Assembly: GCA_017472305.1 (NCBI GenBank)
Contig: JAFUQP010000007.1
Location: 69,272 to 133,271 of the forward strand
Reading direction: 5' to 3'
Length of the DNA stretch: 64,000 nt
From: Clostridia bacterium
Lineage (GTDB): Bacteria > Bacillota > Clostridia > Oscillospirales > CAG-272
The notes below the pieces were generated by a model. That model made no database searches. It saw only the letters and a list, made by a program, of their open reading frames with translations, and was not told where the DNA came from. The position numbers were made by a program, and so were the translations under genes. Below are positions 41,039-50,730 of this stretch, in pieces; the stretch's first letter is position 1, and the number at the start of each line of letters is the position of its first letter.

Positions 41039-41081
41039 GAATTATTATTTTTCTTTTAATACGAAAGGCAAAACGATTCAA

Positions 41082-43418
41082 ATGAACGGTAATATAGATA
41101 TTTACGAGGACGTATGCTTACCTCTGATTCCGCTGCGTGGGCTAGTGGCATTTCCTGCGGTTCAGCAGAATATCGAAATAGTAAGGCCGACCTCGCTTAA
41201 GGCATTTACTGCGGCGGCAACTGTATACGATGCGAAGGTGCTGCTCGTTACGCAGAAGGATATCTCTGTTGACGAGCCGTCGGCATCCGACCTCTATCAT
41301 ATAGGTGTGCTTGCTGAAATCAAGCACGTTGTTAAAAATCCCCACGGCAATCTCTCGGTGGTTTTCGAGGGCACGGCAAGAGCGAAAATCAAGTCGGTAA
41401 GCACCGAGTCGGGCTTTATGATTGCAGATGCGACGGTAAGAAAGGAAAGCGACCCGAAGCCCACCGCGCAGTCGGAGGCTATGATGCTCGAGGTCAAGAG
41501 TATTCTCAAAAACATCAAGGATATTCACCCGACCTTCGACGAGGAGATGCGACTCGCTGCCGAGGCTATCTCCTCCCCGCTCTACTTTGCAGACTTCGTT
41601 GCTTCCGCGGCGGTTATCGACTACAAAAACAAGCAGTCGGTGCTTGAGGCTATCACGCCGAAAACCCGTCTTGAAAGGTTGCTCGTTGCTCTTGAGGAGG
41701 AGTCTATGCTCCTCGAATGTGAGCATGACATTCAGAAAAAGGTCAGAGCAAAGATTGACAAAAATCAGAAGGACTATTTCCTTCGCGAGCAGATAAAGGC
41801 GATACAAAGCGAGCTCGGTGAATACGAGGAGGACGACGAGCTTAAGGAGTACGACGACAAAATCACGGCGGCAAAGATGCCCGAGGATATCAAGGAGCGG
41901 CTCTACAAGGAGCTCGGCAAGCTTGCAAAGACTCCCTTCGGTGCTGCTGAGGGCACTGTTATCCGTACTTACCTTGACACCTGCCTTGAATTCCCCTTCG
42001 GCATAAAATCAAGCGATTCCATAAGTGTTGAAGAGGCAAGGCTCATACTTAACGAGGACCACGACGGACTTGACAAGGTCAAGGAGAGAATTCTCGAGTT
42101 CGTGGCAGTAAAGCAGTTCTCCCCCGACGTTAAAAACCAGATTATATGCCTTGTAGGCCCGCCCGGTGTCGGTAAGACCTCGGTTGCGGCTTCTATTGCG
42201 AGAGCGCTTGGCAGAAAATACGCGCGCGTTTCTCTTGGCGGTATGCACGACGAGGCGGAAATACGCGGTCACAGAAAGACCTATGTTGGAGCTATGCCCG
42301 GCAGAATAGTTACGGCGCTCATTAACGCAAAGGTAGAAAACCCCGTTATCGTGCTTGACGAGATTGACAAGATGTCGTCCAATTTCAGAGGCGACCCGAC
42401 CTCAGCACTTCTTGAGGTGCTCGACCCCGAGCAGAACAAGTCCTTCCGCGATAACTTCCTTGAAATTCCCATAGACCTCTCGGACACGCTCTTTATCGCT
42501 ACGGCAAACAGCTACGACGGTATTCCGGCACCCTTGCTTGACAGAATGGAGATTATTGAGCTTACTACCTATACCGACTCGGAAAAGCTCAGCATTGCGA
42601 AAAACCACCTTGTTCCAAAGCAGCTTAAGAGAAACGGTATCAGCGCACGTATGTTCAAGATTACAGACGGCGGCATTCTCGCTCTTATCAAGGGCTACAC
42701 ACGCGAGTCGGGTGTTCGAAGCCTCGAGCGCGAGATAGCTTCGCTTATCAGAAAGAGCGCAAAGAAAATCGCCGAGGGCGAGGCAAAGTCGGTAAGAATT
42801 ACCGAAAAGAACATCACCGATTATCTTGGAAAGATAAAGGTGCTTCCCGAAAACCTCGAGGACGAAAATCCTATCGGCGTTGTCAACGGTCTTGCTTATA
42901 CCCAGACCGGCGGCGACCTACTCAAGGTTGAGGTTGCGGTTATGCCGGGTAGCGGAAAAATCGAGCTGACAGGCTCGCTTGGAGAGGTTATGAAGGAGTC
43001 TGCAAAGATTGCTCATTCCTTTGTAAGAACCGTCACCGACAAGTACGGCATAAATCCCGATTTCTACAAGGACAAGGATATTCATATTCACTTCCCCGAG
43101 GGCGCAATTCCTAAGGACGGCCCTTCCGCGGGAGTTACTATGGTTACCGCTATTGTCAGTGCGCTCGGCTCTATTCCCGTTAAGCGTGACGTTGCAATGA
43201 CGGGAGAAATCACCCTTCGCGGCAGAGTGCTTCCCATCGGCGGACTTAAGGAAAAAACCCTTGCGGCGTACCGCGCGGGTGTTACTACAGTGCTTATCCC
43301 CGAGGCGAATATGCGCGACCTTGACGATATCGACACCGAGGCAAGAAATCACCTTAAATTCATTCCCTGCAAAAACGCTGACGACTGCCTGGGTGCGGCT
43401 CTTGCTGCAAAGAATTAA
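41082..43418 (+). CDS. lon: ATP-dependent protease Lon
   Basis: AAA+ serine protease that degrades misfolded and regulatory proteins. The 778 residues comprise an N-terminal LON domain ([15 protein letters not shown]), coiled region, Walker [10 protein letters not shown], Walker [11 protein letters not shown] and a C-terminal protease with the Ser-Lys dyad S682 (PKDGPSAG) and K723 (GGLKEK). I chose the ATG at 41082 ([10 protein letters not shown]) because the earlier in-frame ATG at 41037 lies within the -10 region; the ribosome site is weak (AAAGG, long spacing). engB follows, the standard Firmicutes order. Confidence 0.94.
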   Translation: MNGNIDIYEDVCLPLIPLRGLVAFPAVQQNIEIVRPTSLKAFTAAATVYDAKVLLVTQKDISVDEPSASDLYHIGVLAEIKHVVKNPHGNLSVVFEGTARAKIKSVSTESGFMIADATVRKESDPKPTAQSEAMMLEVKSILKNIKDIHPTFDEEMRLAAEAISSPLYFADFVASAAVIDYKNKQSVLEAITPKTRLERLLVALEEESMLLECEHDIQKKVRAKIDKNQKDYFLREQIKAIQSELGEYEEDDELKEYDDKITAAKMPEDIKERLYKELGKLAKTPFGAAEGTVIRTYLDTCLEFPFGIKSSDSISVEEARLILNEDHDGLDKVKERILEFVAVKQFSPDVKNQIICLVGPPGVGKTSVAASIARALGRKYARVSLGGMHDEAEIRGHRKTYVGAMPGRIVTALINAKVENPVIVLDEIDKMSSNFRGDPTSALLEVLDPEQNKSFRDNFLEIPIDLSDTLFIATANSYDGIPAPLLDRMEIIELTTYTDSEKLSIAKNHLVPKQLKRNGISARMFKITDGGILALIKGYTRESGVRSLEREIASLIRKSAKKIAEGEAKSVRITEKNITDYLGKIKVLPENLEDENPIGVVNGLAYTQTGGDLLKVEVAVMPGSGKIELTGSLGEVMKESAKIAHSFVRTVTDKYGINPDFYKDKDIHIHFPEGAIPKDGPSAGVTMVTAIVSALGSIPVKRDVAMTGEITLRGRVLPIGGLKEKTLAAYRAGVTTVLIPEANMRDLDDIDTEARNHLKFIPCKNADDCLGAALAAKN

Positions 43419-43458
43419 CGAGGCGGAAAACACAAAACCTTCTTTTGAGGATATAAAA

Positions 43459-44058
43459 ATGAAAATTAACGTCAATAATGCAGATATAGCATTTACAGCC
43501 GGAACGCAGAAGCAGTTCGTGCGCGACCCGAGGCCGCAGATTGCTCTTTCGGGCAGGTCAAACGTCGGTAAAAGCTCGTTGATAAATACTCTGCTCGGCA
43601 GAAAATCTCTGGCTAGGGTATCCTCTGCTCCCGGAAAAACCGTTACGATTAATTTCTATAACGTTGACAAGAAAATATATCTTGTAGACCTTCCCGGCTA
43701 CGGCTATGCGAAGCGCTCATTTGAGTCAAAGAAGGTGTGGAGCTCGCTTACAGAGGATTATTTTCTGAAAAATCCCTCCTCTGACGCCTTGAAGCTTGTT
43801 ATTCAGCTCATTGACGTGAGGACCGGACCGACGGACGACGATATCCTCATGATAAATATGATGATAGATAACGCGATTCCCTTCAAGGTTGTTGCGACGA
43901 AGGCAGACAAGCTCTCGAAAACCGCGCTTGCAGCCAGAGTGCGCGAGCTTGAAGAGGAATACTTCCTCGGCACGGATATAAAGATTATTCCCTTCTCCTC
44001 GGTTTCGAGAGAGGGCCGTGACGAGGTCTGGAAGGAAATTCTCGACGTTCTCGACTGA
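43459..44058 (+). CDS. engB: Ribosome biogenesis GTPase EngB (YsxC)
   Basis: Essential TRAFAC GTPase for large-subunit assembly. The 199 residues show IALSGRSNVGKSSLIN (G1), GKTVTINFYN (G2), DLPGYGYA (G3), VATKADK (G4) and a G5-like segment IIPFSS. The ATG at 43459 follows GAGGATATAAAA; a longer in-frame extension runs back into lon and is an artefact. It starts 40 bp after lon. Confidence 0.95.
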   Translation: MKINVNNADIAFTAGTQKQFVRDPRPQIALSGRSNVGKSSLINTLLGRKSLARVSSAPGKTVTINFYNVDKKIYLVDLPGYGYAKRSFESKKVWSSLTEDYFLKNPSSDALKLVIQLIDVRTGPTDDDILMINMMIDNAIPFKVVATKADKLSKTALAARVRELEEEYFLGTDIKIIPFSSVSREGRDEVWKEILDVLD

Positions 44059-44115
44059 CTCTGAATCATTGGCTTCGCCGTCGCGTGACAAACTAATTTT
44101 TCGAGATGGAATGCT

Positions 44116-44853
44116 ATGAACACAGATTTAATTACCTATTATATTTTGTCGGCTGTTGTCGTTCTGATTATACTTGCTATTCACGAATATTCACACGCCT
44201 ATGCCGCCTACAGACTTGGCGACAGGACCGCGGAGAGCTTTGGCAGGCTGACTATTAATCCTATAAAGCACATAGACCCGCTCGGGGCTCTGTGTATGCT
44301 CTTTTTCCACGTCGGCTGGGCAAAGCCCGTACCCGTAAACCCGAGAAATCTAAAAAAGCCAAAGCGTGACTTTGCGCTCGTATCGCTTGCAGGACCTCTG
44401 TCGAATATAATACTCGGCTTCCTTTTCGCGGCTATATATCTTCTGTTTCTGAAGATACCCGTATCGGGCAGCGGATTTTTACTCACGTTCTTATCAAACG
44501 TTGCGCTGTTTTTATACCTTTTCGTTACTATAAACATCGGACTCGGCATATTCAACCTCTTACCGATACCGCCCTTTGACGGCTCGAGGCTGCTTGGGGT
44601 TATTCTACCTGAGAAGGCGTACTTTGCGGTAATGAGAAATGAGAGAAAAATTTATCTTTTCGTTCTTCTCTGGCTCATTCTCGGTGACAGTGTGACGGGT
44701 ATTCTACGCGCATTACCTCTTATCTATTCCACTCCGTGGCTTTACTATGCCGTGGGTATTTTCTCACTCTCCGATATTCTCGGATTTCTGATTAACGGTC
44801 TTACCGAGCTTATTTTCAAATTCTGGCAGCTAATTCCCTTCCTTAAATTATAG
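44116..44853 (+). CDS. Site-2 protease (M50) family membrane metalloprotease
   Basis: The 245-residue polytopic protein has the zinc motif HEYSH in the first transmembrane helix, FHVGWAKPVPVNPRNLKKPKRD and the second-site motif NLLPIPPFDGSRLL, characteristic of the small, PDZ-less S2P group of Firmicutes. These proteases cut within membranes; substrates are unknown. It lies between engB and scpA, a frequent clostridial arrangement. Confidence 0.92.
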   Translation: MNTDLITYYILSAVVVLIILAIHEYSHAYAAYRLGDRTAESFGRLTINPIKHIDPLGALCMLFFHVGWAKPVPVNPRNLKKPKRDFALVSLAGPLSNIILGFLFAAIYLLFLKIPVSGSGFLLTFLSNVALFLYLFVTINIGLGIFNLLPIPPFDGSRLLGVILPEKAYFAVMRNERKIYLFVLLWLILGDSVTGILRALPLIYSTPWLYYAVGIFSLSDILGFLINGLTELIFKFWQLIPFLKL

Positions 44854-44886
44854 TCATATAAACCTGAGAGGAATTTTTTAATCCTT

Positions 44887-45723
44887 ATGATTGAACAGCT
44901 TACCTACCGTCTTGACAGGTTCGAGGGTCCCCTTGACCTTCTCTTAACGCTAATATCTAAAAACAAGGTCACAATTACCGATATACCGATTGCTATGATA
45001 TGCGACCAATATATGGAATATATCGAGAATGCCCAGAAGATGGACCCCGATATTGCAAGCGAGTTTATCGTTATGGCAAGCGAGCTTATGCTTATCAAGA
45101 GCCGAATGATACTCCCCCATGAGGAAGGCACCGAGAATGACCCGAGAAGGGAGATTGCAGACGCGCTTCTTCTCTATCAGCAGGCAAAGCTTGCCGCGCA
45201 GGAGCTAAAGCCGATGTACGACGAATTCTCCGGCAGATATGTCAAGGGTACCGACGATATCCCGCCTGAAAAGGGACTTCCGCTTAACCTTGACACCGAG
45301 CTTCTTATGAAGGCACTCTCTGCCGTTATGAGAAGAATAAAGGTTGCGGAAAGCGCAAGGACTCCCGTCGAGCTTGTAAATCCGCTTATCAAGCACAAGG
45401 TTGTATCGGTTGAGGAGAAAATCGAGGAAATCTGCTCGCTTCTCGAGGAGCACGAGGAGGCATCGCTCTTCTTCCTGCTCAAAGACGCGGACAGTCGCGC
45501 GGAGCTTGTTGCAAGATTTATGGGAGTGCTCGAGCTTGTAAAAATTAACCGAATAAGGATTACCAGCATAAGAGTCGTCGAGGACGTTGTTGAATACGAG
45601 GAGAACGGCCTCGAAATGATGTTTACACTCAATAGAGAATACGTGCCTGTTGAGGGTGAGGCGAGCGAATTTGACAGCCTGCCCGAGAATACGGAAGAGA
45701 AGGAGGACGGTAGCGATGAATAA
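44887..45723 (+). CDS. scpA: Segregation and condensation protein ScpA
   Basis: Kleisin that bridges SMC heads in the bacterial condensin. The 278 residues have YRLDRFEGPLDLLLTLISKNKVTI and DIPIAMICDQYMEYI at the N-terminus, a helical MIKSRMILP-type segment (ELMLIKSRMILP), a variable middle and a C-terminal winged helix (AELVARFMGVLELVKINRI). The acidic tail overlaps the scpB start by 8 bp. Confidence 0.95.
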   Translation: MIEQLTYRLDRFEGPLDLLLTLISKNKVTITDIPIAMICDQYMEYIENAQKMDPDIASEFIVMASELMLIKSRMILPHEEGTENDPRREIADALLLYQQAKLAAQELKPMYDEFSGRYVKGTDDIPPEKGLPLNLDTELLMKALSAVMRRIKVAESARTPVELVNPLIKHKVVSVEEKIEEICSLLEEHEEASLFFLLKDADSRAELVARFMGVLELVKINRIRITSIRVVEDVVEYEENGLEMMFTLNREYVPVEGEASEFDSLPENTEEKEDGSDE

Positions 45724-46594
45724 AGAAATCACCGAGCTTGAAAAGATAGATATTGACAGAGATGAAGCCAAAAAAGACAATGCCACAGAGAAAACGGTGA
45801 CAGAGACTGCCGAGGTAACCGAAAATGACGCGCCTGAGCGTGTAGTAGTTTTTGAGGAAGCGCTAGAGGCAATACTTTTTGCGGCGGGACACCCGATAAC
45901 CTACGCGACCCTTGCAAGAGTTTTCGATACAACTCCCGCGAAGATTAAGGAAAAGGTTATAGAATACGCGCTTAAATACAATATGCCGGAGATTCCCCGA
46001 GGCGTAATCCTTCTTACATACGGTGACTCCTGCCAGCTATGCACCAAGAAATATTATCTCACCGAGATAAGAGAGGCGCTCGGAATTAAAAAGAGCGGAA
46101 CCCTTTCGACCTCGTCGCTTGAGGCGTTGGCAATAGTCGCGTATAATCAGCCCGTCACAAGAGTTTTCGTTGACACGCTTCGCCGTGCCGACTCCTCTTA
46201 CGCTATGAACAATCTCCTTGACAGAGGTCTGATTGAGGTCAAGGGCAGGCTCGACGTTCCCGGAAGACCAATGCTCTACGGAACCACCTCGGACTTCCTT
46301 CGCGCCTTCGGACTCAAGGATATTTCGGCTCTTCCGACAACAACCGAGGAAATACAGGCAATGTTCTCAAAGGCTAAAACCGTTGAGAATACCGCCGAGG
46401 ACGGCGAGGATTCCTCGCAGATAGCTATTGAGCTTCCCGAGGAGGAGAGCTCGCAGCTCAGTATGGACATTTCGGTTGATGAGATTGACCGAGAGGCAGA
46501 GGCGACAGCGCTCTCCCCCGAGCTTATCGAGAGCATTGCCGACGCTTACGAGGAGCCTTCTGCGGAGGACGACGTAATACTCGACGAGCTTTAA
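45716..46594 (+). CDS. scpB: Segregation and condensation protein ScpB
   Basis: Two tandem winged helices that bind ScpA. The 292 residues contain an acidic N-terminal extension of about 35 residues, the core EEALEAILFAAGHPITYATLARVFD, SLEALAIVAYNQPVTRVFVD and GLIEVKGRLDVPGRPMLYGTTSDFLRAFGLKDISALP, and an unusually long acidic C-terminal extension (about 210-292). GAGGACGG precedes the ATG at 45716. Confidence 0.93.
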   Translation: MNKEITELEKIDIDRDEAKKDNATEKTVTETAEVTENDAPERVVVFEEALEAILFAAGHPITYATLARVFDTTPAKIKEKVIEYALKYNMPEIPRGVILLTYGDSCQLCTKKYYLTEIREALGIKKSGTLSTSSLEALAIVAYNQPVTRVFVDTLRRADSSYAMNNLLDRGLIEVKGRLDVPGRPMLYGTTSDFLRAFGLKDISALPTTTEEIQAMFSKAKTVENTAEDGEDSSQIAIELPEEESSQLSMDISVDEIDREAEATALSPELIESIADAYEEPSAEDDVILDEL

Positions 46595-46607
46595 TTTTGG
46601 AGCCTTT

Positions 46608-47114
46608 ATGTCCGGACTGTTCTTTCTTCTGTTCTTCCTTTCGATAACCTCGCTTTTCCTCTTTGAGAGGGTGTATATCAGTGTTGTGCGCGAGGACGAA
46701 TTCAAAATAGAGATACACTTCGTTTTCTTCGTTCTTGTGCTTCGGGAAAGAAAAGAGAAAAGAAAAAGGACGGATATATCTAAAAATATTATACTTCGCT
46801 CTGTCTTCAGGCTTTGCCATAGCTCGCAAATAGAGCTTAAGAGGCTCGCCTTTTACAGCCCGTCACGCGGCACGCTTGAGGATTTTGAGAGCTATTACCG
46901 ATACAGAGCTATCACGGGTGCTCTACTGGCACTCGCTACACAAAGCAGCGAGGCGTTTTTGACCTCGGAGAAGTTCTTTTCGGTTGATTTTTCACACTCT
47001 TCCCCACCAAGGATTGACGTTAATATCGTGACCTACGTTTTTGATGCGCTCATTGCACTGTCACCCTTGCTTTTATCCCTTATCACAAAGAAAAGGAAGA
47101 GGACGAATGCCTGA
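46608..47114 (+). CDS. DUF2953-like membrane-associated protein
   Basis: A 168-residue protein with an N-terminal hydrophobic segment (about 3-22), a basic region (RERKEKRKR) and a second hydrophobic stretch near the C-terminus (IVTYVFDALIALSPLLLSLI). DUF2953 proteins sit in just this place between scpB and the GerW gene in many Clostridia and have the same length and topology. Function unknown. GGAGCCTTT precedes the ATG; the stop overlaps the next gene by 8 bp. Confidence 0.7.
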   Translation: MSGLFFLLFFLSITSLFLFERVYISVVREDEFKIEIHFVFFVLVLRERKEKRKRTDISKNIILRSVFRLCHSSQIELKRLAFYSPSRGTLEDFESYYRYRAITGALLALATQSSEAFLTSEKFFSVDFSHSSPPRIDVNIVTYVFDALIALSPLLLSLITKKRKRTNA

Positions 47115-47484
47115 AAACAAAATGAGCGAGATTATTCGCGCGTCGGTAGAAAGCATAAAGGGCTTTGCCGAAAACGACACCTTTATGGGTAGAGCAATAA
47201 ATACTCCGTCGGGTGTCACCGTTATTCCCGTGTCAAAGATTTCTATGGGAATTGCCACGGGCGGCGTTGATTATTCCCAGAAGAAGCTAACACTCCCCGC
47301 AAGCTTCGGCGGCGGTGGCGGTACGGGGCTTTCTATAACCCCGATTGCTTTTCTCACCGTTTCGCCAAGCAGTGAGGTTAATCTGATAACACTTGAGGAC
47401 AGAGGCTCGGATATCGAAAAAATAACGGGACTGATTGACCGTTCACCCGAAATAATTGAAAAAATCAAGAGCGCGCTGTCATAA
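47107..47484 (+). CDS. ytfJ: GerW family sporulation protein YtfJ
   Basis: A 125-residue protein with the family pattern INTPSGVTVIPVSKISMGIATGG, then glycine-rich GGGGGTGLSITPIAFLTV and a C-terminal SDIEKITGLIDRSPEIIEKI. GerW is needed for spore lysozyme resistance and germination in Bacillus; here it is evidence of spore-forming ancestry rather than proof of sporulation. The ATG at 47107 follows AAGAGGAC. Confidence 0.9.
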   Translation: MPENKMSEIIRASVESIKGFAENDTFMGRAINTPSGVTVIPVSKISMGIATGGVDYSQKKLTLPASFGGGGGTGLSITPIAFLTVSPSSEVNLITLEDRGSDIEKITGLIDRSPEIIEKIKSALS

Positions 47485-47545
47485 ATTGCAATGAATATCC
47501 TTTCGTCTTTGAGGAAAAATAACCAAAAAACGAAGGGGTATACAA

Positions 47546-48760
47546 ATGTTTAAAAGAAATAATACAAATCTGATTTTCACCCTGATACTGATAGCGGTTA
47601 CACTCTTTTCGCTCGTGACTATTTATGCCTCGTCAGAGGCGAAGGAGCAGGAAAGGAGCCGTGCGGCTCTTATGGGTGATGGCAGACTGAAAGCAGAAAG
47701 CCTATCCTTAACTAAAAGCATCACCCCCTCTGTAAGTGCAAAAGCGGCGATACTTATGGAGCCATCGACGGGGCGTGTTCTTTTTGAAAAGAGCGCGGAT
47801 ATCCGCCTGCCTATGGCAAGCACAACCAAGATTATGACTGCGCTTGTTGCCCTTGAATGCTCCTCGCTTGACGACGTAGTCACAGTTCCTGCCGAGGCGG
47901 TCGGCACAGAGGGCTCGTCTGCATATTTACGCGAGGGCGACGTTTACCGAATGGAGGAGCTACTATACGCCCTGCTCCTTCAAAGCGCGAACGACGCGGC
48001 GGTAACGATTGCCTGCCATATCAGCGGCTCTGCCGAGGACTTTGCGGCTCTTATGAACGAGAAGGCTTATTCTCTCGGACTTACCGACACGCGATTTGCA
48101 AATCCTCACGGGCTTGACTGTGAGGGGCACTATACCACGGCAAGGGAGCTTGCAAAAATTGCCGCTGTTGCCCTTGAAAACGAGAGCTTCAAGGAAATAG
48201 CCTCCACCTATAAAAGGCGGTTTGTGTCGGGAGAGCGAAGCCGAACCTATATTAACCATAACCGACTGCTTTATATGCTTGACGGAGCTATAGGTGTGAA
48301 AACAGGCTTCACAAGCAAGTCGGGCAGATGCCTTGTCGGTGCTGCGGAAAGGGACGGTCTGCGTTTTATTACGGTAACCCTCGATGCTCCAAACGATTGG
48401 AACGACCACAAGGAGCTGATGGAGCTTGGCTATGACAGTCTTGAGAGGCGCGTGCTTGCCGAGCGTTACGAATTCAGCTATTCCCTGCCCGTAATTGACG
48501 GCACACAGGCCTCTGTCGAGGTTACTAACGAGGAAGCTCTTTCACTTGTGTTCGAGCGAGGCGCTTCGGAGTGCAAAAGCTACGTGAAGCTCTCTAAATT
48601 CGTTACCGCCCCCGTCCTAAGAGGCGAAATTCTTGGCTCTGTCATCTTCGCCATGGACGGCGAGGAGATTGCAAGGATAAATCTTGTTGCGACCTGCGAC
48701 GTAAAAATTAAAGAAAAGAGCTTTTTCGAGAAATTCTTCTCGATTTTCAAGGGTGATTAG
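47546..48760 (+). CDS. D-alanyl-D-alanine carboxypeptidase (S11, DacF/DacB type)
   Basis: Penicillin-binding protein 5/6-like enzyme that trims terminal D-Ala. The 404 residues have an N-terminal signal or membrane segment (about 10-30), the catalytic STTK (S92-K95), SAN (147-149), and KTG (252-254) with GFTSKSGRCLVG, then a C-terminal beta domain and a basic amphipathic end (KIKEKSFFEKFFSIFKGD) for membrane attachment. Position after ytfJ suggests the sporulation-associated DacB/DacF group. Confidence 0.92.
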   Translation: MFKRNNTNLIFTLILIAVTLFSLVTIYASSEAKEQERSRAALMGDGRLKAESLSLTKSITPSVSAKAAILMEPSTGRVLFEKSADIRLPMASTTKIMTALVALECSSLDDVVTVPAEAVGTEGSSAYLREGDVYRMEELLYALLLQSANDAAVTIACHISGSAEDFAALMNEKAYSLGLTDTRFANPHGLDCEGHYTTARELAKIAAVALENESFKEIASTYKRRFVSGERSRTYINHNRLLYMLDGAIGVKTGFTSKSGRCLVGAAERDGLRFITVTLDAPNDWNDHKELMELGYDSLERRVLAERYEFSYSLPVIDGTQASVEVTNEEALSLVFERGASECKSYVKLSKFVTAPVLRGEILGSVIFAMDGEEIARINLVATCDVKIKEKSFFEKFFSIFKGD

Positions 48761-48851
48761 CACAGAGCAAAAGCTTAAGGCAGCCTGTGTCTAAAATGCG
48801 ACTCACCCGATAATAAATTCCCACGTCTTTGACGGTAGAACGGAGAACAAA

Positions 48852-49589
48852 ATGGAAAAAATCAGACTTCAGAAATTCATAGCTGATGCGGGACTTATGT
48901 CCCGCAGAGCCGCCGAGGCGGAAATCGAGGCGGGCAACCTCTCGGTTAACGGACATCTCGCCTTCGTAGGACAAAAGGTTGACCCGAAAGAGGACGTCGT
49001 AACCTACAAGGGCAAGAGGGTGCGCTACGAGAGGCGCGCTCATACATACATTATGCTGAACAAGCCTCGCGGATATCTCTCCTCTACCGCTGACGACAGA
49101 GGCAGAAAGTGCGTTACAGACCTTCTTGAGGGTGTCAGCGCGAGAGTTTATCCTGTCGGAAGGCTTGACCTGATAAGCGAGGGTATGCTGCTTCTGACCG
49201 ACGACGGAGAATTGAAGAACAGGCTCACTCATCCGAGCCACACCATAGGAAAGGTGTACCGAGTTAAGGTTGCAGAGCCTGTGAGCGACGCGCAGTATGA
49301 AATTCTGACCTCTCCTCTTGAAATTGACGGATATAAAATCAAGCCCGTCGAGGTAACGCTCGGCGAGAGCGACGAGAGCGGCACCGTTATGAAAATGACT
49401 CTCTTCGAGGGAAGAAACAGACAGATAAGAAAAATGTGCGAGGCGGCAGGGCTTACAGTCAAGCGCCTCTCGAGAGTATCTATCGGCAACCTGAAGCTCG
49501 ACGGACTTCCCGTAGGAAAATGGCGCGAGCTCTCCGAAGACGAGGTCGAATATCTTTATAAGGCAACGAGGAATAAGACAAATGTTTAA
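48852..49589 (+). CDS. rluB: 23S rRNA pseudouridine synthase RluB-like
   Basis: RsuA-family enzyme. The 245 residues have an N-terminal S4 domain (RLQKFIADAGLMSRRAAEAEI, NGHLAFVGQ) and the catalytic VGRLDLISEGMLLLTDDGEL containing the invariant Asp, then EGRNRQIRKMCEAAGL. It follows the carboxypeptidase by 91 bp with GGAGA before the ATG, and overlaps the next gene by 8 bp. RluB versus RluE/F cannot be fixed by motif alone, but the Firmicutes copy next to scpB is RluB-type. Confidence 0.92.
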   Translation: MEKIRLQKFIADAGLMSRRAAEAEIEAGNLSVNGHLAFVGQKVDPKEDVVTYKGKRVRYERRAHTYIMLNKPRGYLSSTADDRGRKCVTDLLEGVSARVYPVGRLDLISEGMLLLTDDGELKNRLTHPSHTIGKVYRVKVAEPVSDAQYEILTSPLEIDGYKIKPVEVTLGESDESGTVMKMTLFEGRNRQIRKMCEAAGLTVKRLSRVSIGNLKLDGLPVGKWRELSEDEVEYLYKATRNKTNV

Positions 49590-50001
49590 AATCACACCGC
49601 TATTAGACCTTGGAGCACGCGACGGAATCTGCAAGGACTTTAAGATTGAAGTGAGGGACGGATACTTCATTTATCTTATGCAGGACTACGAAACCTGTGC
49701 GCCTATGGGAATTGCGCAGTTTGAAATAACCGAAGAGGGCGGTTATATATCCGACCTTAAGGAATACGAGGGACTCTCGGACTTCGAGGCAATGTTTATT
49801 CTCGGAAGACAGACTATGAACTTCATTGACAAGTGCGGAGCGCATAGCTGCTTTGCCCGCAGAGAGGGTGCTGACGCCTCTCTTCTTCGCGCTATAGGAT
49901 TCCGTCCGCTGGAGGACGGACGGCTCTTTGTAAATATGGAAGGAATGTTCGACGGAAAATGCGACGGACATCCCGTAAATCTTAAGGAGAGTGAAAAATG
50001 A
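49582..50001 (+). CDS. Small acidic protein of unknown function, possibly GNAT-like
   Basis: A 139-residue, acidic soluble protein. The N-terminal half has alternating strands (FKIEVRDGYFIYLMQDYE, GIAQFEITEEGGYISDLKEYE), followed by helices and LLRAIGFRPLEDGRLFVNMEGMF, which resemble the beta-beta-alpha pattern of a GNAT acyltransferase, but I see no clear acetyl-CoA loop (the usual RGKGIG is absent). I therefore give no function. GAGGAA lies inside the end of rluB. Confidence 0.7.
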   Translation: MFKITPLLDLGARDGICKDFKIEVRDGYFIYLMQDYETCAPMGIAQFEITEEGGYISDLKEYEGLSDFEAMFILGRQTMNFIDKCGAHSCFARREGADASLLRAIGFRPLEDGRLFVNMEGMFDGKCDGHPVNLKESEK

Positions 50002-50663
50002 AAAGAATACTTTACATAATGCTCTTGATTATAGCAGTTTTATCGCTTACTGTATCTCTTTATTCCTGTGATAATGACGGAAACGGCGATGGCGGAAACG
50101 GTGACGGAAGCTCACAGGGCAGCGGTAACGGCGGCTCGCAGGATAGCGGCGGTGACTCGTCAGATGGCACCTATACCCCCGACCCCGATTTCGTTCAGCC
50201 GCCCTTTGGAAATACCGTCGGAAAGACCGCGTTTTCAAAGGCTCTTACGCTTGTTGACGGCAGCGGTACGGTTTCGGTTTCCGAGCTTCGCGGCAAGGCT
50301 ATCGTAATCAACTTCTGGGGCACCTGGTGCGGTCCCTGCAAGTCCGAGCTTCCCGACTTTAACGAGCTTGCAACCGAGTACAAGGACGACGTTGTTTTCC
50401 TCGTTATTCACTCGGTGAACGGCAGCGCAAACGCGAAAAGCTATATTGATACGCACTTTGAGGGCTCTAAAATGGTATTCGCCTTTGACGAGGTGGGCAC
50501 GGCATACGCCGACAAATACTACGGACTTCTCGACTCGGATATTTCAAGTGCATTCTACCCGAGAACACTCGTTCTTGACAGGAACGGTGTAATTACCTAT
50601 ACCGTTGACGGAGCTATTCCAAAGGAAACGCTGAGAGCGGAAATTCTATCCGCACTGCAATAA
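49998..50663 (+). CDS. TlpA/ResA-like thioredoxin lipoprotein
   Basis: The 221 residues start with a lipoprotein signal (Cys 24 after SLYS), a Gly/Ser/Asp-rich spacer (about 25-60) and a thioredoxin domain with WCGPC (C111, C114) and a downstream PRTLVLDRNGVI. Such membrane-tethered thiol-disulfide reductases act outside the cytoplasmic membrane on cytochrome c or envelope thiols; no cytochrome or ccd gene is nearby. The ATG overlaps the previous stop by 4 bp. Confidence 0.88.
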   Translation: MKRILYIMLLIIAVLSLTVSLYSCDNDGNGDGGNGDGSSQGSGNGGSQDSGGDSSDGTYTPDPDFVQPPFGNTVGKTAFSKALTLVDGSGTVSVSELRGKAIVINFWGTWCGPCKSELPDFNELATEYKDDVVFLVIHSVNGSANAKSYIDTHFEGSKMVFAFDEVGTAYADKYYGLLDSDISSAFYPRTLVLDRNGVITYTVDGAIPKETLRAEILSALQ

Positions 50664-50665
50664 AT

Positions 50666-50725
50666 AAAAAAGCTTGTAAGCAAAGATTACCTTAAAGAGC
50701 AAGGTTCTTGTTTACAAGCTTTTTT
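50666..50725. terminator. Bidirectional terminator between the tlpA-like gene and the hydrolase
   Basis: An 18-base arm, AAAAAAGCTTGTAAGCAA (50666-50683), pairs with 50708-50725 with one mismatch, flanked by T runs on both strands. Confidence 0.9.
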
Positions 50726-50730
50726 GTTTT

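Larger units (their letters stand above)
40069..41081. other. 1-kb gene-poor region around tRNA-Ser
   Basis: Apart from the tRNA and the repeats listed separately, this region carries a long inverted repeat with AAAGGTTCAAT arms around CAACCC/GGGTT (about 40126-40173), a pair of short hairpins on the far side of the tRNA remnant (ATATGCGC/GCGCATAT near 40266-40284, and a 12-bp GAACCC/GGGTTC stem near 40287-40314), and about 190 bp of AT-rich sequence leading to lon. Reading frames through it follow the hairpins and look non-coding. Confidence 0.7.

Noticed and set aside
48747..49670. 307-codon minus-strand ORF over rluB
   Set aside because: Antisense to RluB and the start of the next gene; no site or family support.
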